Source: Closterium sp. NIES-65
Lineage: Eukaryota; Streptophyta; Zygnematophyceae; Desmidiales; Closteriaceae
Direction: 5' to 3'
DNA: 64,000 nt
Assembly (NCBI GenBank): GCA_948144175.1
Contig: CANXME010002490.1
Span: 62,001-126,000 of the forward strand
Every line of letters begins with the position of its first letter. Position 1 is the first letter of the stretch. Made by a program: the position numbers and the translations under genes. Of the stretch, positions 24,905 to 34,719 are shown in pieces. A model generated the notes under the pieces. The model saw only the letters and a program-made list of their open reading frames with translations. It did not search any database and was not told the DNA's origin.

Positions 24905-25195
24905 GCTCCTTCAGCTGACCGCCGACAGCAGGTTGGCCCGCACACCCGGGACGTACAGCACGTCGGGGATGAGCACCTCCTTCCCGGCCTCTCCTTGCAG
25001 GGCGACGGTGCCACGACCCATGACGTCCTGCAGCGCCCCATTGAAGCCGTGCACGTGCTTGATGGGGCCGCTCGGCTGCAGGTCAACGAAGACCTCCTTC
25101 ATCCCCATCAGGTGGTGGGAGCAGCTGCTGTCGAGCAGGACCACCGCCGGGTTTGCCTGCACAGCTGCCGCCACCGCCTGGAAGTCCTCTCCGGC
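24905..25195 (-). pseudogene. Element B protease (active-site motif altered)
   Basis: The frame from 25174 shows VVLLDSSCSHHLMG, matching VVLLDSGCSDHLMG in element A. The Gly of the catalytic D-S-G triplet is Ser and the following Asp is His, so activity is unlikely. The segment then reads VFVDLQPSGPIKHVHGFNGAL and LIPDVLYVPGVRANLLS and ends at a frameshift at 24911. It is separated from gag by a TAG at 25196. Confidence 0.85.
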
Positions 25196-26684
25196 CTACG
25201 TCCCCAGAGAGATGGTCGGCTCCACGACGCCGACCAGCGAGCACGACGCCGTCTTGTCGTCTCGCCCCTTGCCGCCTGCAGCGGAGTCGGCGTCCTTCGC
25301 CGAAGTCGATGTCTTGGTCAACTGCTTCTCCTTGCGCGGCTGGTTTCCTCCACGACGAGGACAACGTCTGCCAGACCTCCCACGGCCTCCCTTAGCGTCA
25401 TCGTCGTCGGAGTCACTGCGGTTGGGACACTCGAAGGAGAGATGGTCGGGGTCGCCGCACAGCCAGCACTCCCGACGTCGACCTCCTCCTCCCCGACCGC
25501 TGTCCTTGGTCGACTTCTTCTTGTCGACCTCCTTGGCCGTCTTCCAGCCACCGCTCCCGCCGCCACTAGACTGTCCGCGCTGTCCTGGTCGGCCTCCTTG
25601 CTTCGCCGGGGCGACGAAGTTGGCCTGCGCCAAGATTTCCTGTGACCGCTCAGCCTCCTGCATAGCCTCGTCGTGCAGGATGTACGAGGTCAAGTTGTCC
25701 TCGTTGAGCGTCGACCTCGTGCTCGGCGCCATGGACAGCCGCTTCAGGAGGTTATAGCTGCTAGAAAGTCCCTGCATGACATGGGTGATGTACGACGCCG
25801 TGGAGTACTGCGCGCCGGCCATCCTGATAGTGGCGAGAATTCGCCAGGCTCGGTTGCAGTAGTCAGTCGCTGTCTCCTCGTCACCCATACGCAGGCGCGT
25901 CAGCTGTCCCTCCAGCTGGGTGATGAACAGGTCGTCGGTGACCTGGTACGTCGACTCAATGAAGTGCCACGCCCGGTGGCCGGCGTCAATGTACTCCCGG
26001 CACCACTTCAAGGCGATCTGCACGCCCGGCGAGCAGCACCGCGAGATGACCGTGAAGGTCAACAGCTGCACGGTGGTGCTCCTCCGGCGTCGCCACGGTC
26101 CCTCGAGCAAAGCCGATCAGCCCGGCCATCTCCAGCTGGGGCTCGATAGCTTCCTTCCAGGTGAGAATGTCGGGTCGACCAACCAGTTGGGGGGTTACTG
26201 AGATCTTGTCCGGCGTAAACTTGAAGTAGCCGTAGCTCGGGGAAATCCCGCCCGCTTTCACCTGGGTCGCCGACATCGGCGACAATCCGCTTCGTCGTCC
26301 TCTGACGTTGCCCTGTGAGGAGCCTGCAGCCGCCGACGACTGCACCCCTCGCGCCTGAACGCCGCCGACTTCATCGGCGTGAATCACACCTCTCTGCCTC
26401 GACGTGCCTCCCGCACTGCTGCCGACTTGACCACCACCGGCGTTGACGCCCACGTCGACGCCGCCTTCGTTGTTCACCGGACGAGGAGAGGTAGGTCGAG
26501 ACGGGTGCTCCGTCGCCCACATGCAGCAGAGTCCAGCCTCGACGACCGCCCAGGGCAAGTCGCCATACTCGTTGGCCTCGTGCTTCTTCCTCGCGTTCTC
26601 CAACCGTGCCTCTAGGGTGTCCACCACCCCCGCGTCACCTACGGCTCCTACCATAGTGACTACCGCACAGTTGCCGGCCTGCAA
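25196..26684 (-). pseudogene. Element B gag with CCHC zinc knuckle
   Basis: The capsid-nucleocapsid precursor of the A/B family; element A has lost it. The frame opens near 26684 (MQAGNCAVVTMVGAV) and runs to KFTPDKISVTPQLVGRPDILTWKEAIEPQLEM, the usual Copia gag start. A frameshift near 26060 moves the frame to WCREYIDAGHRAWHFIESTYQ and LEGQLTRLRMGDEETATDY, typical of the UBN2/gag-polypeptide fold. The zinc knuckle CWLCGDPDHLSFEC (C-X2-C-X4-H-X4-C) follows an RG-rich stretch, then comes a basic tail. A TAG closes the frame before protease, so the original gag-pol was probably one frame. Confidence 0.88.
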
Positions 26685-26760
26685 CTACAAAATAGGTAAG
26701 TGGTGTCTACGTCGACCTGACTGAAAGGTAAGTCGTGTGCCGTCCACGCTCACCGCACCC

Positions 26761-27703
26761 TGCGGAGATAACTGCTACAACGGGAGCTAGACTACGGGCT
26801 AGGCACGGATGCTCGTGTGATCTCTGCATTCGTTAGTCCTTAGTCGTTTTCCTTGTGCGCACACTACTTGCTAGTTCACGGGGAAAGTTGGCAAGAGTTC
26901 CACTAGGAAAAGTTCAGAATAATGGTACAACGAAGTTGGCATAGCAAGACTACATCAGAGCAAGCATTCAGGTCGGCCAACTGCCAGCGCAGCTTGGTCG
27001 ACCGCGTTCCAACACGACTTGGTCGATCGCGCTCCAGCAAGGCAAGGTCGACGGCGTGCCAACGTCGCAGGTTGACGGCGTGCCAGCGTTGCTTACGCAG
27101 AACAGCAGTGCACCCGCTTCGCAGGTGCGCGCAGATGATTGGCGTGCAGAGTCTCGTCACCTGCACAGCGCACACACCACGTCAACCTCGAGCTGACGAC
27201 TGCTTCTGATCCGCCACGACGACCTCGGGATACCACCACCGAGGTCGGGCTTGCCAACTTCGCCTGGGCGACCGTCGCACTCCTCCGCAGCACTTCGTCA
27301 CCCAGGTAACCTGGTCGACCGGGCAACCACGTCGACCAGCAGCTCCCGTACGTGCCCGTCGACCTCCCAAGTCGACGACCAGCTCCACGTCGACCAGCAC
27401 TCCTGGTCGGCCTGCTCCTCGTCGACCAGCACAGTAGTCGGCCGACCACCTACGTCGGCCACTCGAAGTTGACGTCACCAAGTTGACGTCCTCCGCAGGT
27501 CGACTCCCAAGTCAACCTCCCCAAAGTCGGCGCCACCCTGAAGTCGGCGCCCGTGCAGTGGTCCCCGTGCAGGTCGACCTCCTCGTCAACCAGCTCGCCC
27601 ACTGCTGCAGGTCGGCTGCTCCCCTCACACCCGACCACGATGTCGGCTCCGCCCAAGCGAGGACGGGGCCAACACACAACTCCCGTTGACAGTTATCCCC
27701 GCA
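26761..27703 (-). repeat. 5' LTR of element B (943 bp)
   Basis: On the minus strand it starts TGCGGGGATAACTGTCAACG and ends CCCGTTGTAGCAGTTATCTCCGCA-like. The two ends are imperfect inverted repeats of about 25 bp, much longer than the usual TG..CA. The end type is supported by the solo LTR at 52654-53790, whose ends align and whose target duplication is complete. No initiator-Met primer site follows; the next bases are GGGTGCGGTGAGCG, so this family uses some other primer. Many GTCGAC sites are present. Confidence 0.85.
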
Positions 27704-27771
27704 ATGGGCGCACTGACCCGCTACTTAACAAGCCCTTTTATCCCAATGGTCTAGTGGTTGGGATCCTGACA
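27704..27771 (+). repeat. TRIM LTR, right part only (family T1)
   Basis: These 68 bp match 36934-37001 almost base for base (ATGGGCGCACTNACCCGC through to CTGACA). The left part was separated by the insertion of element B at ATGGG. The segment contains TCCCAATGGTCTAGTGG, which resembles the first part of a tRNA-Glu gene with a good A-box. It ends CTGACA and is followed by a primer site, as an LTR should be. Confidence 0.8.
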
Positions 27772-28833
27772 TGCTATCAGAGCGGTTACGCTCCTGGCCT
27801 ATAGGCCCGCCTCCTTCTGCTGCCATACTGTCTGTTGCGCGCCCCGTGGCGTGCGATCTTCAATTTTTCTTCCTACCACGCGCTCGGGGCGCGTGGTTGT
27901 TTTCTGCCCGCCAAACTGCCACGCGCCCCGAGAACGCGCGGCGGTTTCGTCGCCCGTCATGGCGCCCCGGGGGCCCGCGCACTGTCCCCTCCCGTCGCCC
28001 TTCGTGGCGCCCTGGGGGCCCGCGCGTCGCCCTCTCTCGTCGCCCGTCGTGGCGTCCCAGGGGTCGCGCGTCGCCCCCCTCCCGTCGCCCGACGTGTTGC
28101 CCTGGGGGCCCGCGCGCCGCCCTGTTCTTCCCCCGTCGCAGCGCCCCAGGGACCCACGCCCCGCCCTGCTTTCCGTTCGCACGCCGCCCCAGCTGCTACC
28201 CGCCCCGCCGTGCCTGCGTTAGGATCTTGGGGTGGCGGTTATGGGGGTGGCGGGGGTGTGAGCTGTCCCCTGCTCCTACTCCTCCTCCGTCTCCCACTGC
28301 TCCAGCTGCCGCTGAGGGGGGTGGGTGTGTGGGAGCCGAGGGAGCGGTGCTAGGGGGGTGACATGGGAGTGGAGCTAGGGGTGCAGCAAGGGGTGTATGA
28401 ACGGGAATTTTGGGCCAATGGGGGAGGTCAAAGGGGAGTGGCCGCCGTGAAGCAAGCAGCTCCAGTCGCTCGTGAGACCGTTGCGCTAGTCGGCCGTGAG
28501 CCCGTTGCTCCAGTCGCCCGTGAGCTCGTTGCTCCTCTCGCCCGTGGGTCAGTTGCTCCTGCCGCTCGTCTAGCCGCAGAGCCGATTACTCTAGTTGCCC
28601 GTGTGCCAGTTGCTCCAGTTGCCAGTGTGCCAGTTGCTCCAGTTGCCCATGTGCCAGTTGCTCCAGTTGCGCCGGGTGCCAGCAGCTTCAGCTGCCGCCC
28701 ACCACCTGCTCTCCTCTCATAGTCCCTCCTCCTCACTTGCCCTCTGTGATAGCCTCTAGCTTTGCTTATCATTGTGAACTACTGCTTTGCATGCTTGTTG
28801 TGCTGATTACACCCCACTTTGGCTATGGGGGTG
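27772..28833 (+). mobile_element. TRIM internal region, non-coding (family T2)
   Basis: It starts with the primer-binding site TGCTATCAGAGC (27772-27783), complementary to initiator-Met tRNA except at one base. It ends at a purine tract next to GGCTATGGGGGTG, directly before an LTR. There is no gag or pol. The body holds GC-rich tandem blocks: about four copies of a 45-bp unit (27951-28130, GTCGCCC..GTGGCGCCC) and a degenerate series around GTTGCTCCAGTTGCC at 28460-28680. Similar bodies lie at 47187-48282 and 48488-49575. ORFs here are low-complexity Arg/Pro/Ala frames and are not claimed as genes. Confidence 0.8.
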
Positions 28834-28978
28834 TGTCAGAATGTTATATTTGTCTAGCCTGCAGTGGGTTACTCTATAGCGAGTATAGGCCAAATTAGGG
28901 TTTCCTATATGTACTCAACTGCCTGCTAGTCAAAACCCTCTTTTTGTTGTTCTAACTTTTCTGCTACTGTTTCTGACA
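28834..28978 (+). repeat. TRIM LTR (family T2, 145 bp)
   Basis: Starts TGTCAGAATGTTATATTTG, ends TTTCTGACA, and matches the LTRs at 47046, 48283 and 49576 (shared words GTCTAG, CTGCAGTGGG, ACTCTATAG, TTAGGGTTT). It acts as 3' LTR for the body on its left. It is also followed by another primer site, TGGTATCAGAGC, so it ends at the same kind of junction as a 5' LTR. Confidence 0.88.
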
Positions 28979-29044
28979 TGGTATCAGAGCGATCTCGGGT
29001 TCGAATCCCAGTGTGTGCACTTCAGGCATCCCAGTGCGGCGGGG
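28979..29044 (+). mobile_element. Very short TRIM interior (family T1)
   Basis: Only 66 bp: primer-binding site TGGTATCAGAGC (28979-28990), then GATCTCGGGTTCGAATCCC, which has a tRNA B-box-like GGTTCGAATCC, and a purine tract GCGGCGGGG before the next LTR. With an LTR of 138 bp on each side the parent would be about 340 bp, in the range of the smallest TRIM/SMART elements. Confidence 0.7.
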
Positions 29045-29119
29045 TGTCAGAGGTCCACTAGTGATCCTCGATTGATCCTAGGGAAAGGTTACAGGCACGT
29101 TGGCCTTGGGGGTTATGGG
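29045..29119 (+). repeat. TRIM LTR, left part (family T1), split by element C
   Basis: Starts TGTCAGAGGTCCACTAG and continues at 36939-37001 after element C, giving a 138-bp LTR that ends TTCTGACA. The 5 bp before the break (ATGGG, 29115-29119) are repeated at 36934-36938, the target duplication of C. The right flank after 37001 is AAAAGAATG; the left flank of the TRIM is lost under element B. Confidence 0.82.
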
Positions 29120-29247
29120 TGAGAAAACTGAAACGAGAATGAAATGACTAAGGGAAAGTTGGGTACAAGTACAATCCCTAGAAAGCTGTACCCCATATGT
29201 GCTACCCCACTATAGCCTACAGTAGCTAAGTCATATAAATCTGACAC
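29120..29247 (-). repeat. 3' LTR of element C
   Basis: 128 bp. On the minus strand it starts TGTCAGATTTATATGAC and ends TTTTCTCA. It is preceded by the polypurine tract GCCTATGGGGGTG. It has one extra base and four substitutions relative to the 5' LTR. Confidence 0.93.
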
Positions 29248-29451
29248 ACCCCCATAGGCAAAGTGGGGGAGAACAAGGGGTCACAAGACTAGTCAAGCAA
29301 AGCAAAGCAAGCTCAGGGTGGATCACAAAGTCACCACACATTCCGAGCACAAGTTCAAGGCCACAAGGCTAGTTCATATGCAGGATTACATATATATATA
29401 AGGCTAGACAAGCAAGAGCAGGTGTATATATATGTAACAGTACAAACAAGG

Positions 29452-31010
29452 TCAAGGGGTGAGCAAGTGAGGCAAGGTAGGCACAAGACCCAGCTGAGTA
29501 CAGAAGCACAGATGATCACAAGGCGCAAGTGGCTTGGTGAAGATATCAGCAGTGTTGGCCTCAGAGGCCACATACGCAAGGCGCAGCTAACCACGCTGCT
29601 GTAGCTCACGAGCAAGGAAGTAGCGGAGAGCAATGTGCTTCGTTCTATGCTCCAGTCTCTGCTCCCGAGACAGAGCCAGCATGGCCTTGTTGTCTACGTA
29701 CAGCACTAGAGGAGAACGAGGCGGCTCTCCAAGGTCAGTCAGCAGGTAGGTGAGCCTGCGAAGCTCCTGTTCAGCCATGGCCCCTACGTAGATCTCAGCC
29801 TCACAATTGGAGCCGAGAACAGAAGACGAGCGGGTAGCCCGCCACGAAACAGAGCCGGAACCAAGGCTGAAGGTGTAACCCTGTGACGACCACTGCGTAG
29901 CCTGGTCGTCAGCCCAAGAAGCGTCTGCGTGCCCAGTGAGGACCACTAGACTCTGCCCTCCAAGCACAAGCCCCATGCCCGACATACTACACGAGTAGCG
30001 CAACACCCTCTTCGCTGCAGCCATGTGCTCCGGTCTGTGTCTCCAAGGAGCAACATAGCGTGCGAGAATGCTAAGAGGGTATGCAAGGTCAGGTCGTGTG
30101 CAGGTCATCAGGTACATGAGGCAGCCAACAAGCTCAGGGTACGGGCCACTCGACTCTACGGACTCATCCGAAGGCAGAGCTGAGAGCGAGTGGCGAGTAG
30201 GCAGAGGAGTGGCCTGAGGCGAGGAGTACATGAAGCCGAAGCGCTGAAGGACCTGCTGCACCATGTGTGACTAAGTCAGGGTAATGGTGCGGCGTGCTCT
30301 GACCCGGTTGATCTGCAAGCCAAGGTAGCTGCGCAGTTCACCCAGGTCTGTGCACGTGTGTCTCTTCTGCAGCTCCGACTTCACGTGGGCGAGTCCAGCA
30401 GTGTCAGCTGTGGCAAAGACCAAGTCGTCGACGTACACGAGGATGTAGAACGGCTGCAAAGAAGTGTCGGTGCGCAGAAACAGCAACGGGTCGGCAGTAG
30501 AGGGAGCAAACCCAAGAGCCGCAAGTGTAGTCCTCAGTGTGTTGTGCCACTCACGCGGTGCCTTGCGGAGACCGTAGACTGGCCGCCGGAGGCTCCACTG
30601 GGTGCCAGGAGGAAAAGACCCAGTGAAGCCAGGTGGGCGGCGCAGCCAGATCTCCTCGTGCAGGCTGCCCTGCGGGAAAGCAGTGCTGAAGTCAAGAGCG
30701 TGCAGCTCGTAGTCACGCTGAGCAGCTATGTGCAGCAGTACCCAAAGAGTGGTCATCTTCAGGGTGGGAGAGAAGGTCTGAAAGTAGTCAACTCACTGCC
30801 GCTGACTGAAGCGACGAGCCACGTAACGCGCCTTGAAGACAGGCGGAGAACCCGGCGGCCGCTTCACCCTGAAAATCCACATGCCACTGACGATGTTCGC
30901 CCTAGGAGGGGGAACCTCGTCAACGTAGGTGCTTGTGGACTTCTATGAAGCCATCTCTGCGTCCATAGCTGCTTGCCACTGAGAGGAGTAGGGACCCTCT
31001 TATGCCTCCG
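29452..31010 (-). pseudogene. Element C reverse transcriptase and RNase H
   Basis: From about 30990 downward the frame reads IVSGMWIFRVKRPPGSPPVF, VDYFQTFSPTLKMTTL, LDFSTAFPQGSLHEEIW, RRPVYGLRKAPREWH, the active site YVDDLVFA (near 30430), then LGLQINRVRARRTITLT and RNase H (HADASWADDQ, CEAEIYVGAMAEQELR, VDNKAMLALSREQ, ANTADIFTK). The RT Asp pair is intact. In-frame stops lie near 31002, 30942, 30796 (before VDYF), 30268 and 29587. It cannot make a full protein. The last codons match element D (LGLVP..LPHLLTP). Confidence 0.92.
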
Positions 31011-31169
31011 CGTATGAGCGCGGAGTCGGGATGTCAAGTGCATCCGGGTCTCCCTCAGGGGTAAGCAGTACGGACACGAGATGAGGTGAAGCAGCAGCCA
31101 ATCTCCTCCTGCCTGTCCTCAAAGACGGTAGTGCCAAGGGCACACTCACCCCCGACGGACGAAGGATAG

Positions 31170-32260
31170 ATAGACTCAGACTCAGCAACAAGACTGGCGG
31201 TGTAGTCTAGACGACAGCGAGCAGCAAAGTTGACGAGCTCAGCAACTAGGGAAGACGCAGCAGTGGACTCAAAGGAAGGGTCAGTGACAACAGTAGCAAG
31301 GAGATGCGTGACAGTAGGACTGGCAGCACGAAGAGAGTCCGACTCCGGGTCGGCAAGAGCAGGAAGAGAGGACTAAGGAGGAGAAGGCAATGGGGCATGC
31401 AGAGGAGCAGTGGACGGACGCAGAGACATCCGGTGCGTGCCAGGAACAAAAGGAGGACGCTGACGCGAACCATGACCACTAGTGCGAGCAGCACGGACAG
31501 GCGACGCAGGGCGAGACGCAGGCTCACGACGCTCAGCAAGACCTCCAGTAGGACCAGTGTAGGGAGAAGGAGCAGGTAGTGGGGAGGCGGGCTATAACTG
31601 TAACTGTGACAGGACAGGCTGTGGACACCCTAAGGGAGGAGGAGGACCAGTAGAAGGCGGGAGACCAAGAACCTTCTGAAGGAGCGGAACGAAGTACGGC
31701 CGAGGCCGCGCATCGACTCAGACTCGGCAACAAGACTAGCAGCGTAGCCTAGGCGATAGCGAGCAGCAAATTCGACGAGCTCAACAAATAGGGCAGACGC
31801 AGCAGTGGACTCAAAGGAAGGGTCAGTGACAACAGTAGAAAGTAGACGCGTGACAGTAGGACTGGCAGCACGAAGAGAGTCCGACTCCGGGTCGTCAAGA
31901 GCAGGAAGAGAAGACTCAGGAGGAGAAGGCAAAGGGGCACGCAGAGGAGCAGTGGACGGACGCAGAGACATCCGGTGCGTGCCAGGGAGAGGAGGAGGAC
32001 GCTGACGTGAACCACGACCACTAGCGCGAGCAGCACGGACAAGCGACGCAGGGCGAGACGCAGGCTCACGACGCTTAGCAAGACTATCGGTAGGACCAGT
32101 GTAGGGAGAAGGAGCAGGCAATGGGGAGGCCGGCTGTAACTGCGGCAGTGACGGGACAGGCTGTGGACACTCTAAGGGAGGAGGACCAGTAGAAGGCGGG
32201 AGACAAAGAACCTGCTCAAGGAGCGGAACGAAGTACGGCCGAGGCCGCGCATCGACTCCA
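31170..32260 (-). repeat. 542-bp tandem duplication inside element C pol
   Basis: The pol linker segment coding for ARPRPYFVPLL through VAESES occurs twice, side by side (about 31170-31712 and 31713-32255). The two copies differ by scattered substitutions. 542 is not divisible by three, so the junction throws the reading frame (ESM then RGLGRTSFRS). Elements D and G have a single copy, so the event belongs to C. Confidence 0.9.
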
Positions 32261-32985
32261 GACACAGCAGGGACAGCACCAGTACCCCCAGTGGCTGCAC
32301 TAGCGCCAACAGCACCGCCAGCTCCAGCACCCCCAGCAGCTCCACTAGCTCCAGGACCTCCATCAGCACCAGTAGCACCCCCAGCAGGACCGCCTCCAGT
32401 ACCGCCAGCAGTACCCTCAGCGCCAACACCCTTAGCAGTTCCAGCTCCAGTCCGACCACGAGATGACGCAGTGGCTCCAGCTCCAGTAGTACCCGCAGGC
32501 CCAGCAGCTCCAGTACTCCTTGTACGAGCACCTCCGGGACCCGTGGCACCAGCACTCTCAGCAGCCGAAGAACCTCCAGCTCGAGCAGCACGCCTCCAGC
32601 GCCGGGCAAACCACTCACGCACCTCCTGTGGAGAGAGTGGCTCCCGTCGAGACGGAGCACCCGGAGAACCTCCAGGCCGAGCACGGCCAGACGCCACACG
32701 AGCAGGCCCAGCTCCCTCAAGCTCCGCACCCCCAATCGTAGCACCCCCAGGCTCAGCACCCCCAGGCTCAGCACCCCCAGTCGTAGCACCCCTAGGCTCA
32801 GCACCCCCAGACTCAGCAACCCCAGGCTCAGCACCCCTAGTCGTAGCACCCTCAGACTCACCACCCCCAGGCTCAGCACCCCCAGGCTCAGCACCCCCAG
32901 AGTCCGCACCCCCAGGCTCAGCACCCGCAGCAGTACCAGAGTCACCAGCGACCGCCACAGGCTCGACTGCGTCTACCTGGGACAC
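31630..32985 (-). pseudogene. Element C integrase-RT linker (Gly/Ala/Pro repeats)
   Basis: This part of pol connects integrase to RT. It starts SQVDAVEPVAVAGDSG and continues with degenerate five- to ten-residue repeats of the GGAEPGGA type. It then has PLSPQEVREWFARRWRRA, another Gly/Ala-rich stretch and the VDARPRPYFVPLL block. D and G have the same architecture with different repeat numbers. Such linkers are poorly conserved in Copia; the repeats explain the rapid length change. The frame fails at the 542-bp duplication. Confidence 0.8.
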
Positions 32986-33019
32986 ACTTGACGGGGCAGG
33001 ACCTTGAGGGGGAAGGGGG

Positions 33020-34687
33020 GTCTACCGGGGGGGGACCTGGCACAAGGAAGAGCGGTCGCGGGGGGGGGGACGGAGTGCGGTAGGGGAAAAGATGGTATTA
33101 GGGGACCGACTCGTCAAACGTGACGTCCTGGGAGGACAGAACACGGCGAGAGGTGGGGTGGTAGAACTGCCACCCTGGCGTGTCAGGGGGGAAGCCAAGG
33201 AAGACGCAGGGAGCAGCACGAGGGGACAGCTTGTCCGCAGAGAAGTCGCGGACAAACGCCCGAGATCCCCAGACACGGAATGCAGACGCATCGCCAACCT
33301 TCCCCGTCCACAGCAAAGCTGGGGAGGTCTCCGGCATGGAGACCGTGGGGTGAAGGTTGATCTGATGCGCCGCGTACCGAACCGCAAACGGCCACAAAAA
33401 ATGGGGGGCAGCCGCATGCATCATGGACGTACAAGCCACGTCCATGACCATGCCAATGAGGCGCTCAGCAATCCCATTTTGCTGTGGAGAGTCCGGAAGC
33501 ATGAAGGTCTGGCGGATGCCTCGTGCACGAAAGTAGGCTCGCAGAAGGCCAGAGGAGAACTCTCCGCCTCTCTCAGAGTGCAGACGCAGAACAGGAAAGT
33601 CCGAGCCGAAGCTCTGCCTGAGCTGGAGACGAGCTGCGCAGATCCAGTCGATCAGCACCTGAGTGACATCACCCTTGCTGCGCAAGGGGAAGACTGTGGT
33701 GTAACGCGAGTAGTTGTCAACCACCAGCAGGAAGTAGCGCTCGTGACCCTGTCCACGGACGCGGGCCGGGCCCCACACGTCCATGTGAAGCGTCTGCAGC
33801 GGGGCCTCTGTCGGAGGAAACTGGGAGGAGTGAGGGGCAACCCGCTGCCGCCCCTCGACACAGGGGACGTAGGTAGGGGCAGGCCCCGGAGGAAGGGGAG
33901 GGAGGGACCGGGGAAGACCAGAGACAAGGACACGGGAGGCCATGCCTTGGAGATGAAGCAGGGAGGGATGACCAAGGTGGTGGTGCCAGAGGAGAGTCTC
34001 GTGAGACAGGAGGCGACATGAGCAGGGGGCAGACTAAGGATCAGACCTGGACGCTGCAGCAAACACCTGACCCAACGCAGCTATCTGACCAGACGCAGTG
34101 ACTGGAGGAGACGCAGTGACTGGAGGAGACTCAGTGGTCAGTGTGTACAGGCTCGACCCCGGCCGGCGTGTAAACATGGCCAAGTGTCGGCCCGTCCGAG
34201 CGTCCGTGCAGTGGGTCACCCGCTGGCTCGCAGGAGTGAACTGGTGAACCCCCGCATCCTGTAGGTCAGCACCACTCACCAAGTTCGTAGAGAACGAGGG
34301 GAGGTAAAGACCAGACAGGGTGCTAGAGGGGGCCGCCGGACACGGGAGGACAGTGGAGAAGTGAGCAAGGACAGGACCCCCAGAGGGGTCTGCCAGAGAG
34401 ACTGCAACTGGCCGACCAAGCGGCGTAAGTGTGGTGCGGTCTCGAAAGAAGGAGCGAGAAGCCCCCGAGTCAATGGTGAAGGTGTGGGAGGCCGAAGCCG
34501 ACGCAGTACCTGAGAGAGCAGACTCACTAGCACCTGAGGAAGCAGACGCACTAGCACCTAGAGCAGCAGCCTCGCTAGCACCTAGAGCAGTAGCCTCACC
34601 AGTACCTAGAGCAGCAGTCCCAATGCCCAGGTCGGGCGGGAAAGACCGGTAACAGTCACCCTCATCACTAATAGTCACAGCATACAT
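33020..34687 (-). pseudogene. Element C protease, pre-integrase and integrase
   Basis: From 34687: MYAVTISDEGDCYRSFPPD, then the protease site TIDSGASRSFF (D-S-G intact). A TAG at 34034 cuts the frame before HETLLWHHHLGHPSL, the pre-integrase zinc region. The integrase core has LHMDVWGPARV (first Asp), LRLHSERGGEF and QQNGIAER (Glu). The second catalytic Asp is Glu here (S-E-R-G-G-E-F); D and G keep Asp. The C-terminal region VWGSRAFVRDFSADKLSP and FYHPTSRRVLSSQDVTFDES is well kept. Confidence 0.9.
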
Positions 34688-34719
34688 GGCAGCAAGAATA
34701 GCATCAATGTCAAGGTCAA

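Larger units (their letters stand above)
21719..27703 (-). mobile_element. Copia element B, 3' truncated, with 5' LTR
   Basis: The minus-strand partner of element A, same family. It retains the 5' LTR (26761-27703), gag with a zinc knuckle, protease, integrase and RT, but is cut inside RNase H at about 21727, where it fuses to the end of LTR A. Its outer LTR border at 27703/27704 is exact: the flanking TRIM LTR resumes at ATGGGCGCACT, and ATGGG is the expected 5-bp target copy. The other target copy is lost with the 3' end. Confidence 0.92.

Noticed and set aside
16706..27703. A and B as one element with internal inversion
   Set aside because: Both arms contain RT and integrase, so two copies are present; B alone has gag and the 5' LTR, and A alone has the 3' LTR.
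27740..27783. Functional tRNA-Glu gene or tRNA-derived SINE
   Set aside because: The A-box segment is good, but no T-arm or acceptor 3' half follows, and the same segment ends at CTGACA in its second copy (37001) as an LTR end. The B-box-like GGTTCGAATCC at 28998 belongs to the interior of the TRIM. I read it as an LTR with a tRNA-like stretch.
28363..28722. 119-aa ORF with VAPVARE repeats in the TRIM body
   Set aside because: Encoded by a degenerate 24- to 30-bp tandem repeat; frame is not kept in the related bodies at 47187 and 48488.
33092..34021. 309-aa + strand ORF across element C, and similar antisense ORFs (41227-40010, 60440-61198)
   Set aside because: Mirror frames of integrase on the opposite strand. 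GC-rich codon use keeps the antisense phase open in three copies. No independent domain.
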